From: Chara braunii
Taxonomy: Eukaryota > Streptophyta > Charophyceae > Charales > Characeae
Reading direction: 5' to 3'
NCBI GenBank assembly: GCA_003427395.1
Contig: BFEA01000533.1
Coordinates: 324,517 to 344,635, forward strand
DNA: 20,119 bases
A program made the position numbers and the translations under genes. Shown here one piece after another: positions 1-9,436 of the stretch (its first letter is position 1; the number at the start of each line of letters is the position of its first letter). The notes beneath the pieces are model-generated. The model worked only from the letters and a program-made list of their open reading frames with translations, was not told the origin of the DNA and ran no database searches.

Positions 1-224
1 TTTTTTTTCTTTTCTCTTTTTTCTCATTTCTTGGACAGTAGGGACCTGCCAGTCCCTACCTATGGCAGTCCCTACTGACGGCCAACTCACTCACTCCCTT
101 TCACTCCTTTTTTTTTTTTTTTCTTTTCTCTTTTTTCTCATTTCTTGGACAGTAGGGACCTGCCAGTCCCTACCTATGGCAGTCCCTACTGACGGCCAAC
201 TCACTCACTCCCTTTCACTCCTTT
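1..224. repeat. 114-bp tandem duplication with internal inverted repeat
   Basis: Two nearly exact copies of a 114-bp unit lie head to tail: the GGACAG at 33 recurs at 147, and a T-rich stretch followed by TTCTTTTCTC opens each. Each copy holds a perfect 10-bp inverted pair, CAGTAGGGAC and GTCCCTACTG, at 36-45/68-77 and 150-159/182-191. The copies diverge at about 225. The left edge runs off the window, so more copies may exist. Confidence 0.9.
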
Positions 225-585
225 TGTCTTATTCTCCCCGACTTTCTTTTCTTTTCTCTCTTTTTTGTAGCATGCCAAGTGTCAAGTGGCCGTTAAGGCC
301 CTTTTCTAGCCTCTTCCTCTTAGTTTTATGCCCAAGGTGCAGTCCGTTATTTCTCGGACTGCAATAATGGCCTTCCCATGCCCATGGGAGCCTCCTTTTA
401 CTCCTACACTTCTCCCCCAATGGTCCCTCCTACTCCGATTTTCTCCCAGAGGGCTATTTTTCACATGGGGTCTCATTTGACTCTATTTTCTTGAGGGAGG
501 CTGATCCGAGACTTTTCGGATTGCTCCCATGCCTCCCACTTCAGTTTTCTTTACTTTTTCTTTTTCTTTTGGCCTTCCCGTTTGT

Positions 586-648
586 CACCACTAGTACTTG
601 CACTAGTGGTGCTAATATTTTTGGCCGTCAAGATGTCGATCTTGACGG
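586..648. repeat. Two adjacent perfect 10-bp hairpins
   Basis: The first inverted repeat pairs CACCACTAGT (586-595) with ACTAGTGGTG (602-611) across a 6-nt loop. The second pairs CCGTCAAGAT (625-634) with ATCTTGACGG (639-648) across a 4-nt loop. Both stems are perfect, and they are 13 bases apart. No open reading frame or known element end explains them. Confidence 0.85.
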
Positions 649-725
649 TGCAGTTTTCATTTATTATTTTCCCCTCATGCGGTGCTGCCGTTTCTTCTTG
701 GGACTTTCTCATGTCCCCACTACTT

Positions 726-851
726 GTCCCGTTGGTGGTCCCCGACACTTAGTCCCGTCCGCGGTCCCCGACACAGTCCCGTCGGCGGTCTCCGACACTT
801 AGTCCCGTCGGCGGTCCCCGATATATTAGTCCCGTCGGCGGTCCCCGACAC
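726..851. repeat. Short tandem array, five copies of 24-27 bp
   Basis: The unit is GTCCCGTCGGCGGTCCCCGA plus a few variable bases. Copies begin at 726, 752, 776, 802 and 829, with a few substitutions between copies and small length changes in the spacer. The spacing is too short and uneven, and the units touch, so this is a minisatellite and not a CRISPR array. Confidence 0.9.
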
Positions 852-1692
852 ATTTCGCCCCGTACGCCATTATTTTTACATAGTCCCACGTGGCCCCGGG
901 TGCCTTTCCCCGAGGTGTCCCATGCTCCTTGGGCGTCTTGTCGCCCATAGCGACCCCTCTCCTTAGTCTTTCCTCACGCCTTGTGCGTGCCGATCTCTTT
1001 GGTCGTGGGCCTCCGCTCCGTAGGTGGCCTCCGTGTTGACCCTCATTTCCTGGCTTCTCGCGGCTTCTAGCCGCCCATTCCTCGACTTCCTTATTCCCTT
1101 ATTGTTGTCGCGCTGCAATTGCTAGTTCAAAGGGCCCTTTGACCTTAGTCTTATTGCATTCCGATGGCCCTCCCGGCCTCCTGCTATGTTCTATGTGCCC
1201 CTGTTTTTGCGCTCGCTTGCTTGCCGTCGCTAATTCTTTCCTCATGTGGTTCTCTCCTTAGGGCATCACTCCCTTCTGTGGCCTAATCCTTTGTCTTTTC
1301 TCTCTCCTGCTTCCTCACTCCAGATTTCTCTGTTGTGCACAAATTGTCCGTATTCAATCTCTCGAGTGCTGGGAAGTTATTCGGGACCCACCAGTCCCGA
1401 CACATTCCCCCCACTCATTCGCGATGTCCTCATCGCGCACCAATCTCTTGTTAGTGGGTTTTGGAGGGATAGACGAGAGAGGAGGGTGAGGTGTTATGGG
1501 TGGTTAGTTTGCCAGGGTCCGTTTTTTTCTTTTCCCATTCCTTTTTCAATGTCTTCCTTAGCTTCCGGCCCTTGGGGTGGAGGAGGGTATGGGGGAGTCG
1601 AAGGTTCTACAACTTAGACAAGGTTGCTCATTTCCATCATAGCTCTGCCTCTTTATCTTTCCCTCAATTGAGATGCGAACTACCTCTTCAGT

Positions 1693-2190
1693 CAATTCTG
1701 TATACCTAGCAGGGCAGCCCATAATTCTTTCAACTTTAGTAGCATGGGGCAGACGGGGCTCTCCTTGCTTCATGCACTTAACTACTGGTATGCTGGCTTT
1801 ATTCCCCAGATGACAATTTGTTGTCATAACACAATTGGTTTTCTCATTTTATGCCTTGACTTTGTTGATAACAAATTGTACGCAAGTTTTTGGATGCGAC
1901 TCAATGTCAGTCATTTGCTTCGGAAGGGAGATGTTCGTCCAGTACAACCGTCGTCTTTGTCGTGGTGATACCGACTTTGAATCGGTGAGCCCAGACACAA
2001 CTCCCCTTAAGTGCTTCGTAATCTCAAATCTGTCTTTCCATTTCATCGAGGAAGCATTCTCGAGCATAAACCATTTTGGCCTCGCCTCATTCATTACTCT
2101 TATAAAAAATAATCTACTTTTCGGCCCATGCAATCCATGTTTTTCCTTTACCGTTCCCCGATGCTCAGGCCTTGCCAAATCCACATGCAT
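1693..2190 (-). pseudogene. DNMT3-like DNA cytosine-5 methyltransferase fragment
   Basis: This minus-strand frame reads like the middle and end of a DNMT3-type catalytic domain, which transfers a methyl group from S-adenosylmethionine to cytosine C5. Seen: SRLFFIRVMNEARPKWFMLE and then ENA (2061-2053), matching the motif VI region, where DNMTs have ENV. Next comes VSPRQRRRLYWTNI (from 1971), matching motif VIII. After a TAA at 1849-1851 the same frame continues with GNKASIPVVKC and ATKVERIMGCPARYTEL (ending 1693), matching the conserved Glu-Arg...Gly-Phe-Pro stretch near the C terminus, with Cys where Phe is usual. Motif I (SAM binding), the catalytic Pro-Cys motif IV and motif X were not found, so the piece cannot be active. 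It is about 170 codons long, against roughly 280 for a full catalytic domain. It could be an exon of a split host gene, a retrocopy, or cargo of the nearby retroelement, which has the same orientation. Confidence 0.68.
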
Positions 2191-2436
2191 CTCCCCCGGG
2201 TCCTTTCGCCCGACTCTCCTCAGGTCCTGCTAATTTTGCATTCATATCACTCTTTGTCCTTTCTTGTTCCTTGCTTATTTTTAACTTTTTTGCATGCATG
2301 CTGCCCAGTTCATCCATTGTGCATCTCTCTTTCAGACACCTTCTCAGACCTGTTTCCAAATACTCATCTGTTTCCCAGCCTGCCAGTCTTTCTCTCAGAT
2401 CCATACATAGTCCATCATACGAGTCTTTTCTTTTCC

Positions 2437-2745
2437 AGACGTCGTACTTGGCCCATTTTCAAGCTTATGCCAAATCAATCACACAAGTCGCTTGCCAGGC
2501 CTTTTCTCGAGCTCATGCAACGCCAATTTCTCACCCATTTCTCTTCTGGACATCTTGCCAGGCTTTTTCTCAAGCCTGCGCAAAGTCAATTACTCATATA
2601 TTTTTCTCTTCTGGACATATTGCCAGGCCTTTTTCTCAAGTTCACGCAACGTTAATTACTCATTCATTCTTTTCTTCTGGACATCTTGTCAGGCTTTTTC
2701 TCAAGCCTGCGCAAAGTCGATTACTCATCCATTCTTACGCTCATG
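2437..2745. repeat. Tandem array of about 66-bp units
   Basis: About four and a half copies of a 65-66-bp unit are marked by a recurring CTTCTGGACAT, then CTTGCCAGGC, then CTCAAGCCTGCGCAAAGTCA. Clear copy starts are near 2487, 2552, 2617 and 2683, with a diverged copy from about 2437. The period equals 22 codons. On the minus strand one frame repeatedly reads Leu-Glu-Lys-Lys and Val-Gln-Lys-Arg, broken by TAA codons. It may be a decayed coiled-coil repeat, or simply a minisatellite. Confidence 0.85.
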
Positions 2746-4025
2746 GTACCCTTCTCTTTTGCACGCTTTTTCTTTGGTAGATGGCACGCCTTCCCCCCAC
2801 TCAAAATGTGATGTCCCCATCGCACGACTGGTTATCACTCGGAGGTACGCAACGTTTGGCCTACCAACGAGTAGGTGGATGTCGGCCCATCAGCCTCAAA
2901 AAGGAAGGGTGATCAGTCCTCCCCCTGCTGATAACTCACCTCATCCCCTCACTCCGTCTGACCTTTTGCTGCTTACGAGACGGGTGCCATTACTGAGGTA
3001 CCTCCTCACATCTGGAAGGCAGGTCCAGTCCAAGCTTCCTAGGACCCCGTCTTGCCGTAAGGGCTTCCTCGCGAATCGTTCCTCCCGAGTGGTAATTTTT
3101 TGGATCCGGCCTCTTCCTTTCAAGAGAGTTGGGGCTCTCAATTAGTCCACGAGTGCAGTTACGAAGACCTCGCAATTAGTCCCGAAGCGGTTGTAATGCT
3201 CCGGCGGGGCGGTGTCACTCGCCCCGTGGTGGTTGTGGCTTCCACCCAGTACCACGCCCAACTCCTCCCTTCTGGACAGTGCTGCTCAACTTAACACGAG
3301 CCGCCGTGGTCTATTCCAAGCGGCCATGCCTACCCTCAAGGACATGGCGTGTGGTTGGGGAGAACAAAAGAGACTAGAAAAAAAGAATGGCTCTCTCGCC
3401 CATTTGGTTCCCTCAGCCTTTGACGTTTAGGCGTTCAACACGAGGCGCAATTTGAACTTTCCGACTAGAGCTGTTTGTCGGTGTCAGTTCCGGACGTCCC
3501 GCACCGATCCAAGTGGTAGGTGCCTTGGTCCTTTAACCCTCATCCCCTTACAAGAGGAACAGGTCGCGCTGAGACTTTTTCCCTTACAGGGATAGAGGTC
3601 TTGGGATCGCGGTGCGAGCACCGGTATCCCCCTCCTGCTGAGGCCAAAGACTAGAAAAGGAGAAAATTCATTTCAATGTTATTTCCAAGTCCATTTCAGG
3701 TTGCAAAGGTCCCCTGCGTATGCAATGCAATACTCAATCCTTAATCATTCAATCCAATGCTATTTCCAAGGCTTATTCTCAGGGCTGGTCTGACAGCCTC
3801 CTATCAACAAGGCCATCCCCATGGCCGGTCTGGTGGTCATTCTCTCAATAGCCATTCTCAAGACTAACCCTTCTGCCCACTCAATCCTCAATTTTCTCAT
3901 TCCTCAACACCCAATTTATGTGACCGTCCCCACGGTCCCTGCCCTTCTCGGCTTTAAGGCTCCGCTTTCTTTATCTTGTCCTTCTCTTTCGCATTTTTCT
4001 TCCGCCCCCTTGACAATTTTCAGTG
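2746..4025. other. No supported gene
   Basis: Both strands were read. Open frames are short, without recognisable motifs, and of skewed composition. The minus-strand frame at 2941-3141 is open for 66 codons, but I see nothing in it that names a family. I found no tRNA, no rRNA and no LTR ends here. Confidence 0.5.
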
Positions 4026-4221
4026 GCCGACCCACCGGCCTTTTCCATTTCCTCCATTCAACTCATTGGCTATTTCAACGACCGACCCACCGGCCTTTTC
4101 CACCTCTATCATTCATCCTTTGGCTATTTTCAATGACCGACCCACCTACCTTTTCCATTTTTCTCATCCTATTGGCTATTTCAATGATTGTCCCACCGGC
4201 CTTTTCCATCGCTCTCATTCC
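4026..4221. repeat. Tandem array of 51-56-bp units
   Basis: Four diverged copies of CCGACCCACCGGCCTTTTCC, followed by a variable pyrimidine stretch and then TTGGCTATTTCAA. Copies start near 4027, 4082, 4137 and 4188; the last is partial. Plus-strand frames across it look like a Pro/Phe-rich protein only because the repeat is pyrimidine-rich. Confidence 0.85.
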
Positions 4222-4326
4222 AGCTCATTCCCAATCAACCTTTCTCAATCAACCTCTCTCAATCCAATATACAGGGGACCCCAGTGCCTATTTCAAAAGG
4301 AATGACCCTTGTTAGGGGTCATTCCC

Positions 4327-4484
4327 GAACAACCTGGTTGGGGCCGTTCTTATCCATTCTCAAGTCGAACAACCTGGTTAGGGTCGTTCTTTTCCATTCT
4401 CAAGTCGAACAGCCTGGTTAGGGCCATTCTTTTCCATTCTCAAGTCGAACAGCCTGGTTAGGGCCATTCTTTTCCATTCTCAAC
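4327..4484. repeat. Tandem array of 40-bp units, about four copies
   Basis: The unit begins GAACAACCTGGTTAGGG and ends TTCCATTCTCAAGTC. Copies start at 4327, 4367, 4407 and 4447, exactly 40 bp apart, with only a few substitutions. Such uniformity suggests recent expansion compared with the neighbouring array at 4026. Confidence 0.92.
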
Positions 4485-4587
4485 GTTAGCGCCCGAGAGG
4501 GTGGGCCTCAAGGTTACGGATCCCATTTTTGTCTTGGAGGTTAGAAGGTTGTCATCTCATTTTTTTTTGCGTATTGTTCTCTCTCTT

Positions 4588-4674
4588 CCATTTCTCATAG
4601 TAATGTACCACCCATTCCATTTCTCACAGTAATGTACCATCCATTCCATTTCTCTCAGTAATGTACCATCCATG
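4588..4674. repeat. Tandem array of 29-bp units, three copies
   Basis: Three head-to-tail copies of a 29-bp unit (CCATTTCTCACAGTAATGTA followed by CCATCCATT) begin at 4588, 4617 and 4646, with one to three mismatches per copy. Confidence 0.92.
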
Positions 4675-5239
4675 CGTACATCCGACTTAGCGTCTAGCAC
4701 TCGAGTTGGGGCTCGCGACCCCAAGCAGCACTAGCCCACCCGACCGTTCATCCATAATAAAAGACAAAAACGCCCTTTCCATTTTCACTCTTCCTGATCT
4801 CTCAGGTTTCGGCTATTCTCAGTCTCATTCATGACTCAGTTGGATTAGGCTCCTAGGGAAGGAGTGTTCTTCACGCCCCTTAACCCATATGTTCCCTAAC
4901 CTCTCTTGTACTCGACCAGTCATTCAATGCCATAGTTTGCTCGTCAATCCGTACTCAAGGTTTTCCTCTCTCAAAAGCATAATCCTTGTTCCATCCAAAA
5001 TTCACAATACGCCCTCTCCCAATTGGTCTCATCCCAAATCCCATGTCTTTGTCTTAGGTACCCAAGGTAGCTCATACAAAGCTACTTCAACAACTATCTT
5101 CTACTTTAGCGTGACACAGCCTTAGCTGACCCTCTTTTCACTTCCTCCTTAGCAAGCTTGCCCATATTATACATGTTCTCGTCATTCTCATATCTCTGCA
5201 GACAGAAAGCAGCGATCCTTTTCAATGCTAAGCCAACAC
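4675..5239. other. No supported gene
   Basis: This lies between the 29-bp array and the minus-strand ORF that ends at 5240. The only open frames are short and plus-strand. If the retroelement has a 3' LTR it might lie to the left of 5240, but I could not find a matching copy on the right side of the window. Confidence 0.45.
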
Positions 5240-6145
5240 CTAGTCCCTAGTACTGCCTTGTGCCTCGTCTCGCCTAGTTCCTTGTCCACTCTGTTCCTCG
5301 GCAGGCTTCCTAACCCCCAGACCGTAGGTTTCGATCTCTCTTTTCATCCTTACAATTTTATGCAACTCAGCCTCGTTGAAAAAATTCAGTGGTGTGGCTT
5401 CCACCACTGCCCTTGCGAGTGCCCGAGTCTTGATAATCCATTCGTGCCTGATTACATTGGTCCATTGCTGAAACCAGTGACTGGGCGTTGGCCCGAACTC
5501 GTCCTCCCATCTGAAAGCCCCATCGCCTGGCTGGTGCATCGGAGGCCGCCCCTCTTCCCTAGGCCTTGAGATTTCATCCCCGCTGCTGATTTCTATAACT
5601 TCTCGCACATCCTTCTCCTCATCCCCCTCGTCTTCAATCTGTATGGGGCTATACCCACCAACAAGGCTCTTTGGATCGTAGGTAAAAGGGATCTCTGTCC
5701 CCGTCCTATACCCCTCGCAACTGCCGTGACCGCTTCGTCCTTCAAGCGGGCTCTCTCTTTTCTCCTCGTCCTCCTCACGTTCGTCACGCATACCTTGTCC
5801 CCCCTCGCTTTCCCCATGCCAAGTCTGACGTCGTTCGCCCCTATTGGCCCCTTCCTCGTTAGAGACCCGAGCCGTATCTCCCATTTTTGTGTTGCCTCCT
5901 TCTTCCACATTTACCCTTCTCTTTTCGCCCTCACTGTGAGATGATATTTCTATACCTTCTCCCTTGCGGAGGGGTGAGGGTTTCCTACACAAACATTTCC
6001 TTCCACCCCTGCCTACCACTGACCCGCCCATGAGCCCAATGTACAATTTTCTCTTCGTTGTCCTCCTCCCTTGGCTTGGTCCAGCTTCTTCCCCTCCGGT
6101 AGGCCTGTTGATTGCCCCGCTGTCGTTCTCGTTGCCGAATTCCAT
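5240..6145 (-). CDS. Unrecognised charged ORF with SUMO-interaction-like motifs
   Basis: This is an intact minus-strand frame. The first ATG is at 6145 (about 301 codons), and the frame is open 23 codons further to a GTG at 6214. I do not recognise the family. Its first two-thirds are rich in Glu, Arg, Gly and Ser and look disordered. Three hydrophobic-plus-acidic stretches resemble SUMO-interacting motifs: GIEISSHSEGE (from about 5956), IQIEDEGDEE (from about 5644) and VIEISSGDE (5599-5573). The last 90 residues look folded and helical, including HWFQQWTNVIRHEW. No membrane segment or signal peptide is seen. It has the same orientation as pol and begins 369 bp past the integrase stop, in another frame, so it could be a third ORF of the element. 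It is the longest undisturbed frame of the non-gag part, which contrasts with the broken pol. It may also be a chance frame in purine-rich DNA. Confidence 0.45.
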   Translation of the reverse strand: MEFGNENDSGAINRPTGGEEAGPSQGRRTTKRKLYIGLMGGSVVGRGGRKCLCRKPSPLRKGEGIEISSHSEGEKRRVNVEEGGNTKMGDTARVSNEEGANRGERRQTWHGESEGGQGMRDEREEDEEKRESPLEGRSGHGSCEGYRTGTEIPFTYDPKSLVGGYSPIQIEDEGDEEKDVREVIEISSGDEISRPREEGRPPMHQPGDGAFRWEDEFGPTPSHWFQQWTNVIRHEWIIKTRALARAVVEATPLNFFNEAELHKIVRMKREIETYGLGVRKPAEEQSGQGTRRDEAQGSTRD

Positions 6146-6513
6146 TTTTGTCTTTTCTCGTTTTACTCCTAAGCCCTGTATAACAAAACAATACCCGCAA
6201 TGCCCCTCATACACTTACGCCTCCCCCCCCCTGAGGCCGGTAGACATTCCCAAAATGCACCTAGTATCCCTCGCATCACGCCCTTTTTATATATGCGAAT
6301 GCGTCGTTCGTGATGACCCCATATTTGTCCTGTCAAAAACTATGGTATAATGCCCCAGACATCCCTTCCCGTTGTCACACAAGCCAGATATTGCAACCCT
6401 CAAGTCATGCTACCTTTCAACCTCAGTCAGTCCAAGCCAAAGCACCAGTCCCAAAAAAATGACAGTCCCACGAACGTGGTCAGAGACAAAACATAGTGTG
6501 GGCAAGGCTGTGG
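6146..6513. other. Spacer between integrase end and the downstream ORF
   Basis: No gene is seen. The minus frame upstream of the ATG at 6145 is open to 6214, and from there to the integrase stop at 6514 the three minus frames are broken by stops. A short near-palindrome, CCACGAACGTGG, lies near 6468. Confidence 0.4.
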
Positions 6514-8202
6514 TTAGCCTTGAGCTTGTGGCTCTTCTGTTTCCTTATCTTCGGCCTCTTGAAGCCATTGTTCCACTGGGACCCGACTTAGAAACCTGAC
6601 CAGTCGTTGCCCCGGGAAGGGCACTTTCAATCCAGTTCCATCCAAATCTTCCAGTTCGAAGGTGTTCAGTCCCATCCGCTTAGCGACCCGGTAGGGGCCT
6701 TTGAACCTCCATCCTAACTGTCCCGACCAAGTACTTTCTAGTGTCGAGTTCCTTAGCAGTACCATCTCCCCCACCTGAAGTGGCTCCTTTCTGACATTCT
6801 TAACCTGGTCCCATCTTGCTTTGTCCTTCATTCTGCTGTCCAGCACCCAGCTGGCGATGTTTTCCATGACCTCCTCACTCTTAAGGATCTGTTGACATCT
6901 TGCCTCGATTAACTCTTCAGTGGTCATTTGCGGATCATCATCTAACTTATTCCAGGTAGGTACCAAGGCTTTCACAGGAAAGTCGATCCCTCTTCCGTAC
7001 TAAAGCTCTGCCGGGATAAATCCTGTTGTCATTTTAGGAGTCATATTCTCTCCAAAGACAGCCTGCTTAAGATACCTAGGCCAGCTCCCCAGATGGTCTG
7101 CTGCGAGCTTTGCAATCGTGTTCTTCAAGGTTCGGTGCCCCCTTTCCACCGGTGCATTGGCCTCAGGGTGATATGGCTCGATGAGTTTGATCGGTACGCA
7201 GAGTCTCTTAAGCATCCCCAATACTTCTTGGTTCACAAATTCCGTCCCATTGTCTGCTATAAACCTCCTGACGAACGGGTGCCTTAAGTTAAAGTCTTCT
7301 ATCCAGTCCGCCACACTCCTTCCTGTCTTTTTCTTGAGGGCGGCTGCCTCCACGAACCCACTCAAGTTGTCTCGCGCATCTAGGATATACCTGTATCCAT
7401 CCGTTGATACAGGCATGACCGCAAGGTCGAGGTGGACCAGATGTCCCGGCCCTAACACCGACATTGGTCTAAGCGGCTCGAAGACTCGTACCGAGCTTCG
7501 TTCTTGGCAAATAAGGTAAGTCTGGCACTATACGGCGACCATGCCTGCCATGCCTGGCCAATAATAGAGCGACGTTATCTTTGCAAGTGTTCCTTTGGAC
7601 GACCGATGACCTCCAGCTAAGCCGTCGTGCATTGCCTAGATAACGTCTACTTGCCTAGATCTTCCGCATACAACTTTTCTGGGCATAGCACCTTACTCCC
7701 TCCGGAACAAATGCCCGCCCCTTAGGACGTACCTTTCGGCTTCTTCCCTTGCCTTAATACTGACTTCCGTAGGTTGTTTGTTTCCTACCAACAACAACCC
7801 GATCTCCCGAAAGAGCCCTTCGTATGATTGGGCATAGAAAAACTCCTCTCCTTCCTTGTCCCCATCCTTTCCTTCCTGCATCTGATTTACCACTCATTGC
7901 AACTCTTTCCTTTCCCAAGATTCCATTAAGCTCATCACTGCTTCCCGACCCCCTTCGACCGCCATTACTATTAGTTCCTCTTTCGGTCCTACTATCGCTC
8001 CCCATGAGTCATTTTCTTCTCTGCGTCCTCGAGTGGTAACTGGTCCTTCTCTAAGTTCTGCTACTACGGCAGGTGCCCCTTTCTCCAAAGTTTGGATCAA
8101 TAGTTCTCCCGATGTGCATTCTTCGCTCATCATTTCGTTATCCACCGCAAGAGTTCCTCCTTCGTATTCGAGGAAGACGTCTGTGGGCTTTGCATCCTCC
8201 AT
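6514..8202 (-). pseudogene. Ty3/gypsy integrase with upstream linker (3' part of pol)
   Basis: Integrase joins element cDNA to the host chromosome in the nucleus. One minus frame runs through this stretch with nonsense codons only: TGA 7894-7896, TAA 7693-7695, TAG 7636-7638, TAG 7528-7530 and TAG 7000-7002. The N-terminal zinc-binding module is visible as HDGLAGGH (7629-7606), followed by CQTYLIC (7527-7507), where the middle Cys of the usual Cys-x2-Cys-x2-Cys run is Tyr. The catalytic core has HLDLAV (Asp near 7428), IADNGTEF (Asp near 7254) and NAPVERGH (Glu near 7146). The last two acids are separated by exactly 35 residues, giving DD35E. The C-terminal piece (6514-6975) has GWRFKGPYRVAKR, an SH3-like GPY-type module. 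The TAG at 7000 falls in PAEL*YGRG, a spot where related elements often have Trp or Val. Confidence 0.88.
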
Positions 8203-9435
8203 CCCTTCGGGGGTGATGCAAACCCGACTCAGCCCATCTGCCTTGTTGCGGATTCCAGCAATCCGTTCGATCTTGTAATCGAACTGCCAGATGAATCCTT
8301 CCCATCTCCCTACCGTCGGATCTATAGGCCTGTAATTCTTTAGGGCCCCTGCGACATTCGTCGGGTCGATCCTTAAGATGAAACGCCTCCCAAATAGGTA
8401 GGCCTTGAAGGTCTTAAGACAATGCAGTATGACTCAGACGTCCTTCTTGAATTGCGAGTACCGCCGTTCTGCGGAGTTCAGGGTTCTACTTTCGAACCTA
8501 ATCGGCCTCTCTTTTCTTCCCTCATCCCTTTGGATCAACACACCTCCTACGGCCAAAGGTCCTCCATCCGTCTCTAGGATGAAGGGTCGTCCCACTTCGT
8601 CATTAAAACAAGGCGGGGACAGGGCGACTGTCTCAGATGTCAATATGTCCTTGAGCCTTTGAACAACCCCTTCTCGCTCCTCCGTCCAATCTATGGTTCC
8701 TTCTTCCCTTATCATAGCCCGGATAGGCTCAGCAATCTTGGCAAAGTTCTTAATGAAGATCCTCCAAAAGCCGACTACGCCTAGGAATGCCCTTACCTCC
8801 GTCGTCGTGCGCAGTGGCGTCGGCCACTGTGATATCTTGTCGGTCTTTGCCGGATCCGGCTTTATGCCGTAAGCACCGCAACAAAATCCTAGTATAGTTA
8901 CCTCTGGTACTGCTAGGATACTCTTTGGTCCACTAGCCGTAATGTTGTATACTAGGAACCGGCGGAGTAAGTCCTTGATGTCCTGCAGGCGGTCCCACAC
9001 AAAACGTCGGATCCCCGGCTGGACTTCCGTCTCGTCCTTTTCCTGCGCGCCTTTGATCGGATTGTCATCGATGTAAGGTTCACATTTTTCTGGGAACATG
9101 TCCCCGACCACGGCGAGCATCCTGCGTTGCGCTTCGGCCACCGCGTTTGTGAATCCCATAGGTGTCACCTGCATCTGTAGCTGGCCTACGGGGGTGTGCA
9201 TAGCGGTGTATGGCCTGTCCCGAACATCCAATAGAAGCTGGTCGTACCCTGAGTAAAGATCTATCAGGGAGTAAATGCTCCGACCGGCGTGCGATTCTGC
9301 TAATAAGTCAGTCTGAGGTAGTGAGCCAGCATCCCGGATGGTTACCGCATTCAACTTATGCAGGTCCTGAATCCACCTTAGTGTCTTGTTAGGCTTCCGA
9401 AAGACGAACCACCGATTTGCATATGGCGATGCGTA
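8203..9435 (-). pseudogene. Ty3/gypsy reverse transcriptase and RNase H
   Basis: RT copies element RNA into DNA, and RNase H removes the RNA. In minus order, the frame opens with ANRWFVFRKPNKTLRWIQDL (motif 1 region), then LIDLYSGYDQ (motif A, Asp near 9261), VTPMGFTNA (motif B) and PYIDDNPIKG (motif C, Asp-Asp near 9069), so all three catalytic aspartates remain. The thumb/connection follows with EVRAFLGVVGFWRIFIKNF. RNase H shows ETDGGPLAVGGVLIQ, the Glu in RFESRTLNSAERRYSQF, and after a TGA at 8434-8436, ILRIDPTNVAGALKN and KADGLSRV. The frame joins the integrase frame without any shift. The first RT codons are separated from the upstream frame by a one-base shift near 9436. Confidence 0.92.
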
Positions 9436-9436
9436 G

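Larger units (their letters stand above)
225..1692. other. Pyrimidine-rich non-coding stretch
   Basis: Apart from the hairpins and the minisatellite listed separately, I see no supported gene. The plus strand is C+T-rich throughout, and the open frames are short and of low complexity (Phe, Leu, Ser and Pro runs). The minus-strand methyltransferase frame stays open to 1558, but its recognisable similarity ends near 1693. Confidence 0.6.

Noticed and set aside
726-851. CRISPR array
   Set aside because: Units are contiguous, with no unique spacers of constant length; the context is eukaryotic.
2165-2404. Minus-strand frame ending GGDACGFGKA as a methyltransferase Pro-Cys motif IV
   Set aside because: It lacks the catalytic Pro-Cys pair, lies in another frame than the rest of the domain, and its upstream residues do not resemble motifs I-III.
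3430-3660. Possible rRNA fragment
   Set aside because: A few GC-rich words recall rRNA, but no stretch long enough to identify was found.
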